Below are positions 7,666-9,500 of a stretch of 9,500 bases of DNA, in pieces. Position 1 is the stretch's first letter. The number at the start of each line of letters is the position of its first letter. The DNA comes from Pseudomonadota bacterium. Its GTDB lineage: Bacteria; Pseudomonadota; Gammaproteobacteria; Steroidobacterales; Steroidobacteraceae. Location of the stretch: contig JAKADE010000080.1 of the NCBI GenBank assembly GCA_021820785.1, positions 1 to 9,500 of the forward strand. Direction: 5' to 3'. The notes beneath the pieces are model-generated. The model saw only the letters and a program-made list of their open reading frames with translations, was not told the origin of the DNA and searched no databases. The position numbers were made by a program, and so were the translations under genes.

Positions 7666-7686
7666 GCGCCGGGGCGAGTCCGGCGC
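7666..7686 (+). terminator. GC-rich stem-loop after the TauE/SafE gene
   Basis: GCGCCGG (7666-7672) and CCGGCGC (7680-7686) can form a 7-bp stem with a 7-base loop, starting 25 bases after the stop codon. There is no T-run behind it, so it is at best a weak or Rho-assisted terminator, or an mRNA-stabilising hairpin. In DNA this GC-rich a chance origin is possible. Confidence 0.25.
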
Positions 7687-7701
7687 GCGGCGCCGTGGCT
7701 G

Positions 7702-7723
7702 GCTTCGGTGCGGTCGCTTCGGT
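7702..7723 (+). repeat. Direct repeat GCTTCGGT x2 at 14-bp period
   Basis: Two exact copies of GCTTCGGT (7702-7709 and 7716-7723) lie about 80-100 bp upstream of the propeller gene start. The second copy runs into TACATT (7723-7728), a weak -10-like hexamer. They may be a tandem binding site or chance. Confidence 0.2.
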
Positions 7724-7754
7724 ACATTGCTGCGCTTTCAGATCACTGCCGCGC

Positions 7755-7776
7755 GCCGCAGCGGCTCAGCTGCGGC
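7755..7776 (+). promoter_or_regulatory. Perfect 8-bp inverted repeat in the leader of the propeller gene
   Basis: GCCGCAGC (7755-7762) and GCTGCGGC (7769-7776) are perfect complements with a 6-base loop. The element ends 14 bases before the ribosome binding site AGGGGG (7791-7796). It could be a protein operator or a leader hairpin that affects translation or mRNA stability. Confidence 0.35.
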
Positions 7777-7802
7777 CGGAGGCGCATGCGAGGGGGACTG
7801 CG

Positions 7803-9500
7803 ATGAGACTGGCAAGTTCGTTCACTGTCGCGGCAGCCTGTGCCGTACCGGCTGCGCCGCTCGCACGGGCCACACCGGCCGGTCCGCAGCAGGAGAATTC
7901 CCACGGGCGCACGCTGCTGCCGATGCCCGTCAGTTCGCGCGTGCACTTCCGGCAGATCGGGCCGGCGCTCGCCGGCGGCCGCGTGACGGCCGTGGCCGGA
8001 GTGCCCGGCAACCCCAAGGTCTACTACGTCGGCGGTGCCGACGGCGGCGTGTTTCGCACCGATGACGGCGGCATGACCTGGACGGCGCTGTTCCAGCACC
8101 AGGCGGTCGCCTCGGTCGGGGCGCTCGCGGTCGATCCGCGCAACCCGGCCGTGGTCTGGATCGGCACCGGCGAATCCAACGTCCGCAACGACATCTCCTA
8201 CGGCGACGGCGTGTACGTGTCGCACGACAGCGGAGCGCATTGGCGCCACGTCGGCCTCAGTGGCACGCTGCAGATCTCCAGCATCCTGGTGAACCCGCAC
8301 CACAGCAGCACGGTGCTGGTCGGCGCCATGGGCGATCCGTGGAAGGACAGTACCGAGCGCGGCGTGTACCGGACCTCCGATGGCGGCAAGCACTGGCAGC
8401 GGGTCCTGTATGTCGGCCCCGAGGTGGGCATCTCCGACATGGCGATGGATCCGCGCAATCCCAACATCGTGTACGCCGCGACGTACCGGTTCCGGCGCGA
8501 GCCCTGGCATTACTCCTCCGGCGGCCCGGAGGATGCGATCTACAAGTCGGTCGATGGTGGCAAGACCTGGACGCGCCTGCACGGACATGGTCTGCCGAGC
8601 GGCGCAGTCGGGCGCATCGGTCTTGCCGTGGCGCCGAGCGATCCGAACGTCGTGTACGCGGTGATCGGCAGCCACCAGGGCGTGCTGTGGCGCTCCGATG
8701 ACGCCGGCGCGCACTGGACGCTGGTCAGCAAGGATCAGTCGGTCGATGCGCGGCCGTTCTATTTCTCGCACATCGCGGTCGACCCGAAGAATCCCAATCA
8801 CGTGTTCGCGCTCTCGATGCGCCTGCTCGCCTCGGAGGACGGCGGGCGCACCTGGCAGCGCATCGCGCACCGGATCCACGTCGACAACCACGCGATCTGG
8901 ATCGACCCGAGCGGCAGCGGGCGCATCATCGAGGGCAACGACGGCGGTGTGGCGCTGTCGCTCGACAACGGCAAGCACTGGGCGTTCGTGCACAACATCG
9001 CGATCGAACAGTACTACCACGTCGCCGCCGGCGGCGGGCTCTTCTATCAGGTCTGCGGCGGCCTGCAGGACAACAACTCCTGGTGCGGTCCGGGCGTGAG
9101 CAAGAACCCGCTCGGCATCTCCGACCGGGGCTGGGACGGATTCAATGGGGACGACGGCATCTACGGCATGGTCGCCGCCGATGATCCGAACCTGATCTAC
9201 AACGAAGGGCAGAACGGCTCTTATTTCATCTACAACCGCTCCGAGGAGCAGCTGCACGACATCCAGCCGTTCCCGCGCGATGACAACGGTCGCGGCGCCG
9301 ACGGGGCCCGCTACCGTTTCGCCTGGGAGGCGGCGTTTGCGGTCTCCCCGGACAACCCGAAGGTGCTCTACGCGGGCGGCAACGTGGTGTTCCGCAGTGC
9401 CAACCGTGGGCGCACCTGGCAGGTGATCAGTCCCGATCTGACGCGCAACGACCGTGCGAAGCAGGGCCCCTCGGGCGGTCCGGTCATTCAGGACAACTCC
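7803..9500 (+). CDS. Secreted beta-propeller protein with Asp-box (BNR/VPS10-like) repeats, 3' end cut by window
   Basis: Probable exported beta-propeller protein of the WD40/YVTN/BNR-like (sortilin/VPS10-like, often annotated glycosyl hydrolase) group; 566 residues are visible and the frame is open at the right edge. The ATG has AGGGGG six bases upstream. A short signal peptide is likely (cleavage near residue 23, Ala-Arg-Ala), giving a periplasmic or secreted protein. Asp-box motifs (S/T-x-D-x-G-x-x-W) occur with their Asp at 88, 142, 193, 251, 300, 346 and 388, spaced 42-58 residues as expected for propeller blades, and a degenerate copy (RSANRGRTW) is at 531-539. Blade-linking DPxNPxxV motifs recur, for example at 111, 216 and 327. 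A GGLQDNNSWCGP segment (419-430) with cysteines at 418 and 428 is typical of this group. The long gap between the seventh and eighth Asp boxes suggests a second propeller beginning. I see no basis for assigning an enzymatic activity. Confidence 0.85.
   Translation, partial: MRLASSFTVAAACAVPAAPLARATPAGPQQENSHGRTLLPMPVSSRVHFRQIGPALAGGRVTAVAGVPGNPKVYYVGGADGGVFRTDDGGMTWTALFQHQAVASVGALAVDPRNPAVVWIGTGESNVRNDISYGDGVYVSHDSGAHWRHVGLSGTLQISSILVNPHHSSTVLVGAMGDPWKDSTERGVYRTSDGGKHWQRVLYVGPEVGISDMAMDPRNPNIVYAATYRFRREPWHYSSGGPEDAIYKSVDGGKTWTRLHGHGLPSGAVGRIGLAVAPSDPNVVYAVIGSHQGVLWRSDDAGAHWTLVSKDQSVDARPFYFSHIAVDPKNPNHVFALSMRLLASEDGGRTWQRIAHRIHVDNHAIWIDPSGSGRIIEGNDGGVALSLDNGKHWAFVHNIAIEQYYHVAAGGGLFYQVCGGLQDNNSWCGPGVSKNPLGISDRGWDGFNGDDGIYGMVAADDPNLIYNEGQNGSYFIYNRSEEQLHDIQPFPRDDNGRGADGARYRFAWEAAFAVSPDNPKVLYAGGNVVFRSANRGRTWQVISPDLTRNDRAKQGPSGGPVIQDNS

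Noticed and set aside
7743..9257. Long minus-strand open frame of 504 codons opposite the propeller gene
   Set aside because: It is rich in Arg, His, Ala, Val and Asp repeats typical of the antisense of a GC-rich gene and shows no domain. The plus strand gives a signal peptide, a good ribosome binding site and regular Asp boxes.

Overview
The window is high-GC DNA (roughly two thirds G+C by eye), densely coding, with GTG starts, Shine-Dalgarno sites and genes that overlap or nearly touch. The protein types (tripartite RND pump, outer-membrane TolC factor, SQR with motifs like those of Acidithiobacillus ferrooxidans SQR, Kch-type potassium channel) point to a Gram-negative bacterium, most likely a gammaproteobacterium or close relative. 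I cannot name the genus. I see no tRNA, rRNA, CRISPR array, insertion sequence or phage gene, and no gene-free stretch over 300 bases.

Layout. (1) 2-4147 and 4144-5445, plus strand: an RND efflux permease cut by the left edge, then 66 bp, then a flavin-dependent sulfide:quinone oxidoreductase (SQR), then a TolC-type outer-membrane factor whose ATG overlaps the SQR stop by four bases (ATGA). This reads as one transcription unit in which an SQR sits between the inner- and outer-membrane parts of a tripartite pump. The periplasmic adaptor is not seen and would be expected upstream. (2) 5458-6687, minus strand: a Kch-like potassium channel with an RCK domain, convergent with the TolC gene, 12 bp between stop codons. 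It has a well-placed internal Shine-Dalgarno site and ATG that could yield the RCK domain alone. (3) 6688-6861: a divergent intergenic region. (4) 6862-7641, plus strand: a TauE/SafE (TSUP) membrane exporter, a family linked to export of sulfite and other sulfur compounds. (5) 7642-7802: intergenic, with two GC-rich inverted repeats and a short direct repeat. (6) 7803 to the right edge: a secreted beta-propeller protein with Asp-box (BNR) repeats, truncated by the window end.

How it may fit together (inference): SQR oxidises sulfide to polysulfide/sulfane sulfur at the membrane and reduces quinone. Its linkage to an RND-TolC pump, with a TauE/SafE exporter close by, suggests a sulfide detoxification or sulfur-export locus. 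The pump's substrate cannot be read from the sequence. The Kch channel and the propeller protein have no evident functional tie to it.
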